64,000 nt of DNA from Pseudocalidococcus azoricus BACA0444 (GTDB lineage: Bacteria; Cyanobacteriota; Cyanobacteriia; Thermosynechococcales; Thermosynechococcaceae). The translations under genes and the position numbers were made by a program. The notes under the pieces are model-generated. The model ran no database searches. It was not told the DNA's origin and worked only from the letters and a program-made list of their open reading frames with translations. The DNA is taken from NCBI RefSeq assembly GCF_031729055.1, contig NZ_JAVMIP010000002.1:1-64000 (forward strand), written 5' to 3'. Below, piece after piece: positions 11,077 through 19,158 of the stretch (position 1 is the first letter of the stretch; each line of letters starts with the position of its first letter).

Positions 11077-11655
11077 TTAACTTAATTGTTCCCGCAGCCA
11101 CTTAATTGTTTGGGCCCGGCTGATAAAAGTTAGTTGATGGGGGTTGCGCTGAATGATGATTGGCCCAGTAAACAGGCTTCTCCAAAAAGAAGGACGGTAG
11201 ATTTCAAGGGTTGGGGGGGGGCCCACAGTGGACGGTTTGTTCCTCCCAGCCATTTTTTCTTTAGAACTGTCTTCAGGTTTTGCTGCATCTTCGGGATTAG
11301 GTTCCTGCTGGGCAAGAGAATATCCAGTTTCAGCCAGTAGGGTTGTGATTTGAATATCCAAGGCCTGGGGGTTTGTAGCCGTTAAGGAAAAAGTAGCTGT
11401 GTGATTAAAGTAGGCTCCTAAGACACCACCCACCACACCAAAGATTAAGCCAATTCGATAGGGCTGAGGAGTGAGTAAGCTAAGGTGAAGTAATTGACTA
11501 GCGACAAAGGCAGCAATCATTGTCGTGCCAGCACAGTAGTAGATAAAGGTGGTACTCACTTCCATTCGCCCAACTTCTGTCGCCTGCGGAGGGTCTGATT
11601 TTGGCTGTGACTGGGATGGGCTTGACTGCGAATCAGATTTTGAAGGGGCGGGCAT
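11077..11655 (-). CDS. Hypothetical membrane protein with two helices
   Basis: The 192-residue product has a Ser/Pro/Gln-rich N-terminal tail (about 1-30), two predicted membrane segments (FIYYCAGTTMIAAFVASQLL and IGLIFGVVGGVLGAYF, about residues 37-85), and a soluble C-terminal part interrupted by a charged low-complexity stretch (about 122-145). The C-terminus (RPSFWRSLFTGPIIIQ...) is reminiscent of small cyanobacterial membrane-anchored proteins with a PH-like end, but I do not recognise the family. It is 38 bases downstream of an aldo/keto reductase gene on the same strand. Confidence 0.65.
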   Translation of the reverse strand: MPAPSKSDSQSSPSQSQPKSDPPQATEVGRMEVSTTFIYYCAGTTMIAAFVASQLLHLSLLTPQPYRIGLIFGVVGGVLGAYFNHTATFSLTATNPQALDIQITTLLAETGYSLAQQEPNPEDAAKPEDSSKEKMAGRNKPSTVGPPPTLEIYRPSFWRSLFTGPIIIQRNPHQLTFISRAQTIKWLREQLS

Positions 11656-11693
11656 GGCAGCTTATCCGAAAATTCTCCCCCCAGTGTAGCGGT

Positions 11694-12653
11694 TTACCAG
11701 TTCCACATCACAGGCCGGGCGGGGATAGTGGCAATGACCGCTTGACTGAGTTGATCAATGGTGGCAAGTTCCTCTAGGGATAGCTTAATTTGGCTGGCCT
11801 GGGCGTTTTCTTGGGCTTGCTGGGGATATCTAGCTCCGACAATGGCTGAGGTTTGGGGTTGGGCAATGAGCCAGGCTAAGGCAAGATTTCCCAAGGTTGT
11901 GTGATGATTTGCGGCCATGGGTTTGAGTTGTTCAAGGGTATTGAGGGCCTGGATATAGGTTTCTCCCTGAAAAAGAATGTTAGCCTGCCGATTGTCTCCT
12001 GTGGGAAATTCATGGCCTGGGCCATATCGTCCGGTGAGCAACCCTTGAGCCAGAGCAGAGTAAGCCATAATAGTCAGATTGTGTTCGATGCAATAGGGCT
12101 GAATATCCGCTTCCACCCATCGCCAAAATAGGGAATAGGGAGGCTGGATACATTCAATGCGACCACAGGCCATCGCTTCCTCAAGTTGCTGCCGAGAAAA
12201 ATTAGAAACCCCGATGGCCCGAATTTTGCCTTGTTTTTGGAGTTCGAGCAGGGCCGCCATCGTTTCGCTAATCGGGACTAAATCACTATTAAAGGAGCCA
12301 GCTGGCCAATGAATTTGATAGAGGTCGATGTAGTCAGTGTTGAGGTTTTTTAGGGAGCGGTGACAGGCCCGGATGACTTCGGCATAACGGAGATGATTGG
12401 CAAAGACTTTGGTGGCATAAACGCAATCCTGACGAACATCCCCCAAGGCCTGGGCGACAATTTGCTCCGAGTGACCTTCCCCATAAACTTCAGCCGTATC
12501 AATGGTGGTGATGCCCGCTTCATAGGCGGCCCGAATCGTTTGAATGGAATCCTGATCCTCAATCCCGACCCACCAACGCTTGCCAGCTTGCCAGGTTCCC
12601 ATAATGATTGGGGTAATTTGAATATTGGTTTGTCCAAGGGGGCGGGTTTCCAT
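11694..12653 (-). CDS. Aldo/keto reductase
   Basis: A 319-residue NADPH-dependent TIM-barrel reductase. The catalytic tetrad signature is present: IDTAEVYGEGHSEQIV (Asp and Tyr), ATKVFAN (Lys) and DLYQIHWPAGSFNS (His). The C-terminal cofactor motif reads SAIVGARYPQQAQENAQA. The substrate cannot be told from sequence; members of this branch (YghZ/Gpr-like) reduce sugar or toxic aldehydes. It may be co-transcribed with the downstream membrane-protein gene. Confidence 0.93.
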   Translation of the reverse strand: METRPLGQTNIQITPIIMGTWQAGKRWWVGIEDQDSIQTIRAAYEAGITTIDTAEVYGEGHSEQIVAQALGDVRQDCVYATKVFANHLRYAEVIRACHRSLKNLNTDYIDLYQIHWPAGSFNSDLVPISETMAALLELQKQGKIRAIGVSNFSRQQLEEAMACGRIECIQPPYSLFWRWVEADIQPYCIEHNLTIMAYSALAQGLLTGRYGPGHEFPTGDNRQANILFQGETYIQALNTLEQLKPMAANHHTTLGNLALAWLIAQPQTSAIVGARYPQQAQENAQASQIKLSLEELATIDQLSQAVIATIPARPVMWNW

Positions 12654-12745
12654 ACAGCAAATTAGGTTCCTAGCTTTAACTTCTCAAACTTACAAAATCA
12701 CCCATCTGAATAGTAGAGGATTGTGACTCTCTGATCACATTCCAG

Positions 12746-12892
12746 TTAATCGTAGCTACCCATACCTTTCTTCGTTGAATAATGGGCTACACCTTCAACT
12801 TCTAAATCTTCTGCTGTACCCATGCAGTTGAGGCGTAGCCGTCCTTGAGTATCGGCATTGTGAAAATCGGCAAAGACTCTGGGTGCTTTCAT
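12746..12892 (-). CDS. Small ADFHNAD-type protein, probably internally shortened
   Basis: A 48-residue open frame starts MKAPRVFADFHNADTQGRLR and ends GMGSYD. I recall a family of roughly 75-80-residue proteins with the pattern ADFNNAD..GRVRLN..GT..DL and a later VEGVVHYS; this copy jumps from GTAEDL straight to EVEGVAHYS, so about 30 residues seem to be deleted. That family recollection cannot be verified here. Its ATG overlaps, as ATGA, the stop that the upstream gene would use if its premature stop were read through. Function unknown. Confidence 0.5.
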   Translation of the reverse strand: MKAPRVFADFHNADTQGRLRLNCMGTAEDLEVEGVAHYSTKKGMGSYD

Positions 12893-13236
12893 GAGATTGA
12901 CTTCCTGACTCGGATTGGATTAGGGGATATGGGAGTGAGTCAGTCGCTGATTTGTTTGGGAGTTAAGCCTGTCAGGGTGGGATGGAATGGACTTCTACCA
13001 CTAGTGCGGATCACATCTTCTCCTCCTTTGCGAATCTCACCAACCGTTGTTGAACCAATCTGTTCGTGGGGGATATCAGCTGCTAATTCTCCTATGGACA
13101 ATCCTACTCCACACTCTAAAGAGATTCCAGCAACTCCACTTGGGTATATGCCTAATCCCCGTTGAATATCTTCTGGGCGATTACGTCCGCCACGAATTAC
13201 CATTGCTTCATTAGGAATTCTCTCCACAACGGGCAT
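12889..13236 (-). pseudogene. Small conserved protein with premature stop (VIRGGRN family)
   Basis: The frame starts MPVVERIPNEAMVIRGGRNR and is intact for 98 codons to a TGA at 12940. Beyond it the same frame continues LTPISPNP and runs to a TGA at 12889-12891. The sequence across the stop (QISD-stop-LTPISPNP) matches my memory of a family ending SDLLTPTxPNP, so a single nonsense change seems to have removed about 16 residues. The full-length frame would overlap the next ATG by four bases, a sign of translational coupling. The family has no assigned function that I know of. The shortened form (12940-13236) might still be made. Confidence 0.55.
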
Positions 13237-13382
13237 TGATTTAACGACCTGCCAAGCCTATCAGAAACTCTAGCATTACCTCTGTAGGGCTGAAATCAAA
13301 ACAAGTCAAAAACCCTTAATCAACAATGACTTTTTGAGCAAGGCTGCTATAGTTAAGCTTTGTAAATCCTGTCGCTCTGCCT

Positions 13383-14471
13383 ATGTCCCGCCCAACACTT
13401 TATGTTGCCATTACAAATCATGGGTTTGGTCATGTGACTCGTACTGCGGCAGTGATTGCGGATTTACAACAACAACTTCCAGATTTACTGCCTATATTTG
13501 TTACCGGCGCGCCGCGTTGGTTATTGAATGCCTATCTTCCTGGGGAATTTATTCATCGGCCCCGCAGCTTAGACTTGGGGGTTGTCCAATCCGATAGTTT
13601 GACCATGGACTTGGGGGCAACCTTAGAGCAATGGCAACAGATACAGGCCCAGTCCCTCGATTTAATTGCTGCCGAAGTCAGTTTTATTGAGCAAAATGAA
13701 GTTCCTTTGATCCTGGCGGATATTCCCTGTCTAGCAACGGCCATTGGCCAAAAAGCGGGAATTCCCTGTTGGATGAGTAGTAATTTCGGCTGGGATTTTA
13801 TTTACCAGGCCTGGGGTGGGCCTTTTCAAGACCTCGTGAGTTGGATTGCCGAGCATTTTAGCCACTGCGATCGCTTGTTTCGGTTGCCCTTCCATGAACC
13901 CATGGCTGCGTTTCCGGTGCTTGAAGATGTTGGTCTGACGGGGAGCCGGCCACGCTTCAGTACACCAGAGTTAAAGGAAAAATTGAACCTTGACCATCCC
14001 CCAGAAAAAACGGTGTTATTGACCTTTGGGGGCCTGGGCCTGGAGCAAATTCCCTATGCAAATCTTGATCGTTTCCCAGATTGGCAATTTATGACGTTTG
14101 ATCCCAATGCCCCGGCTGGCCTGGCCAATTTACTCAAGCTTTGTGGTCGCACCTATCGCCCTGTAGATATCATGCCCATTTGCGGTCGGATTGTCAGTAA
14201 GCCTGGATATGGCACGTTTTCCGAGGCCTTACGCTTAGGCTTGCCCATTAGCAGCCTCGTCCGAGATGATTTTGCTGAGGGCCGGCTGCTCCTGGAGGGA
14301 TTGCGGACTTACGGCTATCATCAAATCCTGACTCCGGCAGAGTTTTATCAAGGCTCTTGGGATTTTCTGAGGGCAGATCCCCAACCTCCCCAAACAAACT
14401 TACCCCTCCCTAATAACGGCAATCAGGCTATTGTCCAAGCCATACAGGATTTTTTGGGGAAGGCCTCATAA
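13383..14471 (+). CDS. Glycosyltransferase-like protein (GT-B, arabinokinase N-domain type)
   Basis: A 362-residue GT-B-fold protein. The N-terminus LYVAITNHGFGHVTRTAAVI is the glycine-rich loop of GT28/UGT-like enzymes, and the C-terminal domain has VLLTFGGLGLEQIP and GRIVSKPGYGTFSEALRLGLP, the donor-binding part. It resembles the glycosyltransferase-like N-terminal half of plant L-arabinokinase and related cyanobacterial stand-alone proteins. The donor and acceptor are unknown. It faces the Tab2 gene convergently. Confidence 0.8.
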   Translation: MSRPTLYVAITNHGFGHVTRTAAVIADLQQQLPDLLPIFVTGAPRWLLNAYLPGEFIHRPRSLDLGVVQSDSLTMDLGATLEQWQQIQAQSLDLIAAEVSFIEQNEVPLILADIPCLATAIGQKAGIPCWMSSNFGWDFIYQAWGGPFQDLVSWIAEHFSHCDRLFRLPFHEPMAAFPVLEDVGLTGSRPRFSTPELKEKLNLDHPPEKTVLLTFGGLGLEQIPYANLDRFPDWQFMTFDPNAPAGLANLLKLCGRTYRPVDIMPICGRIVSKPGYGTFSEALRLGLPISSLVRDDFAEGRLLLEGLRTYGYHQILTPAEFYQGSWDFLRADPQPPQTNLPLPNNGNQAIVQAIQDFLGKAS

Positions 14472-14516
14472 CTATCTCAACTTGGATCAGGATCATTTGC
14501 CCGACTTAGTATAGAT

Positions 14517-15374
14517 TCACACCAAAGACCAGGCCTGCATGAGCCAAAATCCAGCAAAATCTTCCCGCTCAGGACTAGCTTGGACGGCCAAGAAATGGAG
14601 ATTTTTTACTTGAGCTTGGGCCGCTATAAACGCTTCTGCCGCAGTGATTAGGTCTTGATTCGGCAATGTCACGAGTGTCCAGCGGTCATCGGCTCCTGTT
14701 TCCAGCACCATTTGCGGATCACGCCCCAGCTCTAAGCTTAAGCAAGCTGGTTCCAGTCCCGACATCCAGGCCGCCAGAGGTAATGCTCGCTGCGAATAAA
14801 TGATAATTCCGGGAATTAATGACTCAGGATCGAGGCCAGACAAGGAAAACACCTCGCCAAACTTAATCTCCCACTCGGTTGCGTTGGCAAATTCGGCCAC
14901 GGGCAGACTGACAAATTGCCATTTCTGACCTTGAAGGGCATCGGGTAATGGTAGGGCTTTGGCCTGGGGTAGTTCGGGGGGTGGGGCAATCAAGGGCTGA
15001 TAGCCGGGGGTTTGGGGATAGACCTGCTCTTGGCGCTCGGCTAACCACTCATAGAGACCAAAGGTGCGGCGACTGGCTAATCCGGGAATTCCAGCCGCTT
15101 CACATCCCCGCAGAATAATGCTGTTCATGGGGCGGCGAAAAAAGCGAATCCGCTCCGGTCGTTCTGACTCTGGCAAATTAAATTCCTGCTGCCACTGCTG
15201 AACGGCCTCCTGAATAGCGGACATCAACCAGCGAGCATTGGCTTCTGCTCCAGAGCAATATTTGGCAAATTGGAATGTTAACTGACGGTTACAAATTAAA
15301 ACTTCCCAGAGTTTCTTTTGTTGTGTATCTAAAATAGGGCGCGAATAAAAATCCAATTCCCAAATTGTCCCCAT
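14517..15374 (-). CDS. Tab2/Atab2-family RNA-binding protein (DUF1092)
   Basis: A 285-residue protein of the Tab2/Atab2 family, recognised by the opening WELDFYSRPILDTQQKKLWE and by FFRRPMNSIILRGCEAAGI and SRRTFGLYEWLAER around residues 75-115. In Chlamydomonas and Arabidopsis, homologues bind the psaB leader and promote translation of photosystem I or II subunits. The cyanobacterial role is less certain. Length is typical. It is transcribed divergently from amt, with a 370-base gap between them. Confidence 0.88.
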   Translation of the reverse strand: MGTIWELDFYSRPILDTQQKKLWEVLICNRQLTFQFAKYCSGAEANARWLMSAIQEAVQQWQQEFNLPESERPERIRFFRRPMNSIILRGCEAAGIPGLASRRTFGLYEWLAERQEQVYPQTPGYQPLIAPPPELPQAKALPLPDALQGQKWQFVSLPVAEFANATEWEIKFGEVFSLSGLDPESLIPGIIIYSQRALPLAAWMSGLEPACLSLELGRDPQMVLETGADDRWTLVTLPNQDLITAAEAFIAAQAQVKNLHFLAVQASPEREDFAGFWLMQAWSLV

Positions 15375-15494
15375 GCCACCCCATCCCAGTTGGTGAATAA
15401 TTGACCCTGTTACTACCCCAAAGTCTCTAAGAAGTAATTTGTAGTTGAACCCAGGCCACTTCTAGGTTAGACCCTAGCCGCCCTTTGAGCAAAT

Positions 15495-15508
15495 GTATAA
15501 GAAAATAC
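15495..15508 (+). promoter_or_regulatory. NtcA box upstream of amt
   Basis: The sequence GTATAAGAAAATAC is an exact match to the NtcA consensus GTA-N8-TAC. A possible -10 element (TGCAAT) lies about 23 bases downstream, near the spacing of NtcA-activated promoters. This implies induction of amt when nitrogen is limiting. The ~200-base leader between this and amt holds nothing else I recognise. Confidence 0.8.
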
Positions 15509-15744
15509 AGATTTTCCGAACAAATAACTGATGCAATCTAGGGTTAAAAGCAGGTAAACAGGTTCACTATCTGAAACTACCGGCATCTGAACGTCCAATT
15601 TTGTTTCTGTCTGAGTTATTGATCGGGCAGATAAATAACAAACCCTATTAGGGGCGGTCACTCACTCACACTCCGTTGAAGTTTAGTGTCTAAGCACGAG
15701 ACTTTTTATTGTTGTCAATTTATTTAGAGGAATCTCGAAGCGTG

Positions 15745-17193
15745 ATGTTAAAGCTGAAATCGAAACAAGGGAGGCGGACAAAACGGCCGGGAGTGAGGCT
15801 GAGGGTTAATCGCAACTTATTTGCCCAAGCTTTGCCCTCCATTAAATTATCTCCCGCCTGGTTTGCCTGTATTCCGGCGGCTTTGTTCATTTTCTTGGGC
15901 TGGGAATTCTCGGCCTGGGCGGCGGATGAACCATTGACGGTGGAAACACTACAAGGGTACCTGAATACAACCTTTGTCTTTATTGCCGCTGTTCTGGTTA
16001 TTTTCATGAACGCCGGGTTCGGGATGCTGGAAGCAGGCTTCTGTCGTCAGAAAAATGCCGTTAACATCTTGGCCAAAAACTTAATTGTCTTTGCCCTGGC
16101 AACTATTGCTTTCTGGGCCCTTGGGTTTTCTTTCATGTTTGGAAAAGAAGGAGGAAATGGCTTTATTGGCCTGGGTGGTTACTTCCTGAGCAGTGAAAGC
16201 CCCGATACCTACGAAACCTTTGGCCTACCCATTCCGGTCTTTTTCCTGTTCCAGGTTGCCTTCGCTGGCACTGCGGCCACGATTGTTTCCGGGGCAGTAG
16301 CTGAACGGATTAAGTTTGTGGACTTCTTGATTTTTAGCCTATTGTTGGTGGGGATTTCCTACCCGATTACTGGCCACTGGGTTTGGGGTGGCGGGATGCT
16401 TGGCTCCATCGGTTTCCTGGGCGAAGGCGTGGCTTTCAAAGACTTTGCTGGCTCTACCGTTGTTCACATGGTTGGCGGCTGGGCAGCTCTGATGGGGGCA
16501 GCTTTCTTGGGGCCTCGGATTGGTAAATACAATCCCGATGGCACTCCTAATGCAATCCCCGGCCACAACATGGGCTTTGCGATGCTCGGCTGCTTGATTC
16601 TCTGGATCGGCTGGTTTGGATTTAACCCTGGTTCCCAGTTGGCGGCTGATGATGCTGTCCCCTATATTGCTGTCACCACAAACTTAGCCGCTGCCGCTGG
16701 TGGAATTACCGCCACCGTGACTGCTTGGCTTGTTATTGGTAAGCCCGATCTCTCGATGATCATCAACGGAATTCTGGCTGGCCTGGTGGCGATTACGGCT
16801 GGGTGTGCCGGTGTGTCCTACTGGGGTGCAGTGATCATTGGGGCCATTGCCGGGATTATTGTCGTCTTTTCTGTCCTATTCTTTGACAAAATTAAGATTG
16901 ACGATCCCGTTGGTGCCACCTCGGTTCACCTGGTGAATGGTGCCTGGGGAACTCTAGCTGTGGGTCTGTTTGACAAGGACTTAGGCTTGCTCTACGGTCA
17001 CGGCGCTACCCAGTTGATTGCTCAGATCGTCGGTATTCTCACCATTGGTGGCTTCACCGTTGTCCTGACCTCTATCTTCTGGATGATCCTGAAAGCTACC
17101 CTCGGCATTCGGGTCCATGAGGAAGAAGAACTTAAAGGTTTGGACATCAGTGAGCATGGGATGGAAGCTTACAGCGGGTTCTTGAAAGAGTAG
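15745..17193 (+). CDS. amt: Ammonium transporter
   Basis: A 482-residue Amt/MEP channel for ammonium uptake in the plasma membrane. It has an N-terminal leader (to about AWAADEP), then 11 membrane segments. Signatures include [20 protein letters not shown], the family motif [19 protein letters not shown], and the twin pore histidines (the H of VVHMVGG and that of [11 protein letters not shown]). I moved the start to the ATG at 15745 (or the GTG at 15742), because an AGAGG motif sits just upstream; a TTG 12 codons earlier has none. An NtcA box precedes it and a hairpin terminator follows. Confidence 0.96.
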   Translation: MLKLKSKQGRRTKRPGVRLRVNRNLFAQALPSIKLSPAWFACIPAALFIFLGWEFSAWAADEPLTVETLQGYLNTTFVFIAAVLVIFMNAGFGMLEAGFCRQKNAVNILAKNLIVFALATIAFWALGFSFMFGKEGGNGFIGLGGYFLSSESPDTYETFGLPIPVFFLFQVAFAGTAATIVSGAVAERIKFVDFLIFSLLLVGISYPITGHWVWGGGMLGSIGFLGEGVAFKDFAGSTVVHMVGGWAALMGAAFLGPRIGKYNPDGTPNAIPGHNMGFAMLGCLILWIGWFGFNPGSQLAADDAVPYIAVTTNLAAAAGGITATVTAWLVIGKPDLSMIINGILAGLVAITAGCAGVSYWGAVIIGAIAGIIVVFSVLFFDKIKIDDPVGATSVHLVNGAWGTLAVGLFDKDLGLLYGHGATQLIAQIVGILTIGGFTVVLTSIFWMILKATLGIRVHEEEELKGLDISEHGMEAYSGFLKE

Positions 17194-17230
17194 TGTTTCG
17201 GGAACTGAGTTAATTAAATATTCCATAAAC

Positions 17231-17262
17231 GGGCTAGTCTCTCATAGGGGCAGCCCTTTTTT
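17231..17262 (+). terminator. Rho-independent terminator after amt
   Basis: A GGGCT/AGCCC stem encloses a loop of about 16 bases and is followed by six T residues, 37 bases past the amt stop codon. The stem is short, so efficiency is uncertain. Confidence 0.6.
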
Positions 17263-17303
17263 CTTAGGTAGGATAGGAGAGGCCAAACCAGGAAAAAGAA
17301 CAG

Positions 17304-17981
17304 ATGGCAGCAATGCATGGCAGTGGGGAGCCAGACTTAGCACAGTTTCATCACCGGTATCCGACGGGTAGTTTGACGGCAGATTTATTGCAAATTCATG
17401 ATGGCTTGTTTATTGTCCAGGCCAAAATCCAGGTCGGCGGAACCACCTTAGCCACAGGCCTGGGAGCTGCCCCTGCCATTGAACAGGCCGAGGATTTAGC
17501 GCGCCAACGGGCCCTTGCTGTTCTGGGAATTGTGATTACGACCTATGAACCGCCCGCCCATTTAATCGGTACAGTTCCCCAGGCCCTGCTAAACCCGGCT
17601 CGACCTCAACCCCTGCCGGAAAGCACCTATTCCTTCCCTGAAGCTGAAGCCCCTCAATCCTGGCACAAGCCGGACGATCCCCAGGCCAGCCTATTCATGG
17701 ATGACACCCCACCACCCAGCCCCAGCCCCTCTAGCCGCCCCTCTCGTCCCCCTGCCCGCCCCCAACCTGAACTAACCCCGTCGCCGCCGTTAGATTTGTC
17801 GGATGTGATTGCCCAAACAACTGTAGAACTAAAGCGACTAGGTTGGACAGAAGTTCAGGGACGCAGTTACCTACAACGAACCTATAAAAAACGCTCCCGC
17901 CAACAACTCAGTGACGATGAATTGTTAGAGTTTCTTGACTATTTACGGCAACAGCCCGGATCTGGAGAGCCGGATTTCTAG
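17304..17981 (+). CDS. Conserved cyanobacterial hypothetical protein
   Basis: The product has 225 residues. The N-terminal part (about 10-90) looks like a compact domain resembling a dsRNA-binding-like or heterodimer domain (FIVQAKIQVGGTTLATGLG, then an Ala/Glu-rich helix). A Pro/Ser-rich linker follows (about 130-165, PPPSPSPSSRPSRPPARPQP). The C-terminal helical domain (about 170-220, TTVELKRLGWTEVQGRSYL) resembles a helical motif often placed at the end of cyanobacterial proteins. No function can be assigned. An AGGA ribosome site precedes the ATG. Confidence 0.7.
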   Translation: MAAMHGSGEPDLAQFHHRYPTGSLTADLLQIHDGLFIVQAKIQVGGTTLATGLGAAPAIEQAEDLARQRALAVLGIVITTYEPPAHLIGTVPQALLNPARPQPLPESTYSFPEAEAPQSWHKPDDPQASLFMDDTPPPSPSPSSRPSRPPARPQPELTPSPPLDLSDVIAQTTVELKRLGWTEVQGRSYLQRTYKKRSRQQLSDDELLEFLDYLRQQPGSGEPDF

Positions 17982-18159
17982 GCCAATGCAGCAGCCAGAC
18001 GCTCTGAGAATTCATAATTTTTATAATTTGAGAAGGTTTTGTTATCCTAAAATGAGTTGTTGCTTGGCCTAGAAATTTTCGTTACTGCTGTGCAATGATT
18101 CCGAGGCTTGAACTTGACCGATGCCGTCAGCCCTTTACCCGAATCATGGATTGTGACCA

Positions 18160-18774
18160 ATGAGCGAACAGCCCTCTCCCTACGAGCAATTGCAGGTTTC
18201 GCAGGAGGCCACCTTTGAAGAAATTCAGGCGGCACGGGACACACTACTCCAAACTCATTTAGATGACGACCGTTTCCGCACCACAATCGAGGCGGCCTAC
18301 GATGCCATTTTGATGGATCGGTTACGACTACGCCAAGAAGGAAAAATTAAAGTTCCTGAGCGGATTCGCTTTGCGGAACGATTAGCCGAGCAGCCCCCCA
18401 AAAAAACGGCTAAACCCACCAACCCTCGCTTCAATCTTCCTTGGCAAGAATGGATCGATAAGCCTCCAGTCATGTCCTTAGTCATTACGACTTTGGTGTA
18501 TGGCAGTTTGGCTGGCCTGGGCCTGGTGGCCAATACTGATTCCTTGGCGTTACTGTTGGCCTTGGGAGTTGGCTTTAATTTAGTTTGGTTGAATCGCAAG
18601 GAACAACGGCTCGGACGAGCATTTTTGATCACCTTAGTCGCCTTACTGATTGGGGCAGCTATTGGCGGGGGGCTGGCTAGTTTGGGAATTTTTGGCTTTG
18701 CTGGTAATGTAGAAGGCCTGGTGAGTGTCTTTATTTACTTGATCTTTTGGATAGTGAGTAACTTTCTCCGATGA
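18160..18774 (+). CDS. CPP1-like chaperone protein (J-like domain, DUF3353)
   Basis: A 204-residue membrane protein with an N-terminal J-like domain lacking the HPD motif (YEQLQVSQEATFEEIQAARD, residues ~7-60), then three or four hydrophobic segments at the C-terminus (from VMSLVITTLVYGSLAGLGLV to YLIFWIVSNFL). This matches the CPP1 family (chaperone-like protein of POR1), which in plants stabilises protochlorophyllide reductase. The cyanobacterial role is inferred. Its stop overlaps the start of the next gene (ATGA), so the two are coupled. Confidence 0.85.
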   Translation: MSEQPSPYEQLQVSQEATFEEIQAARDTLLQTHLDDDRFRTTIEAAYDAILMDRLRLRQEGKIKVPERIRFAERLAEQPPKKTAKPTNPRFNLPWQEWIDKPPVMSLVITTLVYGSLAGLGLVANTDSLALLLALGVGFNLVWLNRKEQRLGRAFLITLVALLIGAAIGGGLASLGIFGFAGNVEGLVSVFIYLIFWIVSNFLR

Positions 18775-19139
18775 ACCCGAATGATCCCTTCGCCTCATCC
18801 TGGGGACAACTTCTCCAAGATCTGGATCAACGCCTAACTCGCTTAGAACAGATGATCCACTCCAATGCTCGTTCCATTGCGGCCAATAGCCAGATCATCG
18901 CCGAACTCAAACAACAACAGTCCCAAACAGATACCCATGTGGGCCGGCTCGTGGAATCGGTCTTAAAGTTGGCAGAACATTTAGAGGCGGATCAGGAGCG
19001 GCGGCATCGCATCTTGGAAATTCTTCTTCAACAGGCCGAGCGGGAAAACCAAGTTCTAGATTCCTTAACTACAGCCCAAGAGCGGCAAGCTGAAATTCTC
19101 TGTCATTTAGTTGATTTTGAGCAAGAAAAAAATTCCTAA
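18771..19139 (+). CDS. Hypothetical coiled-coil protein
   Basis: A 122-residue, highly charged helical protein. Heptad-like patterning runs from about residue 12 (LLQDLDQRLTRLEQMI) to the C-terminus (ERENQVLDSLTTAQERQAEI), so it is probably a soluble coiled coil. It overlaps the CPP1-like gene by four bases (ATGA) and is followed closely by the M16 peptidase gene, suggesting one operon. No family is recognised. Confidence 0.75.
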   Translation: MNPNDPFASSWGQLLQDLDQRLTRLEQMIHSNARSIAANSQIIAELKQQQSQTDTHVGRLVESVLKLAEHLEADQERRHRILEILLQQAERENQVLDSLTTAQERQAEILCHLVDFEQEKNS

Positions 19140-19158
19140 CTCTTGGCAATGGTTGAGG

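Noticed and set aside
15467..15661. Minus-strand frame in the amt leader
   Set aside because: It covers the NtcA box and promoter region, has no ribosome site and shows no family resemblance.
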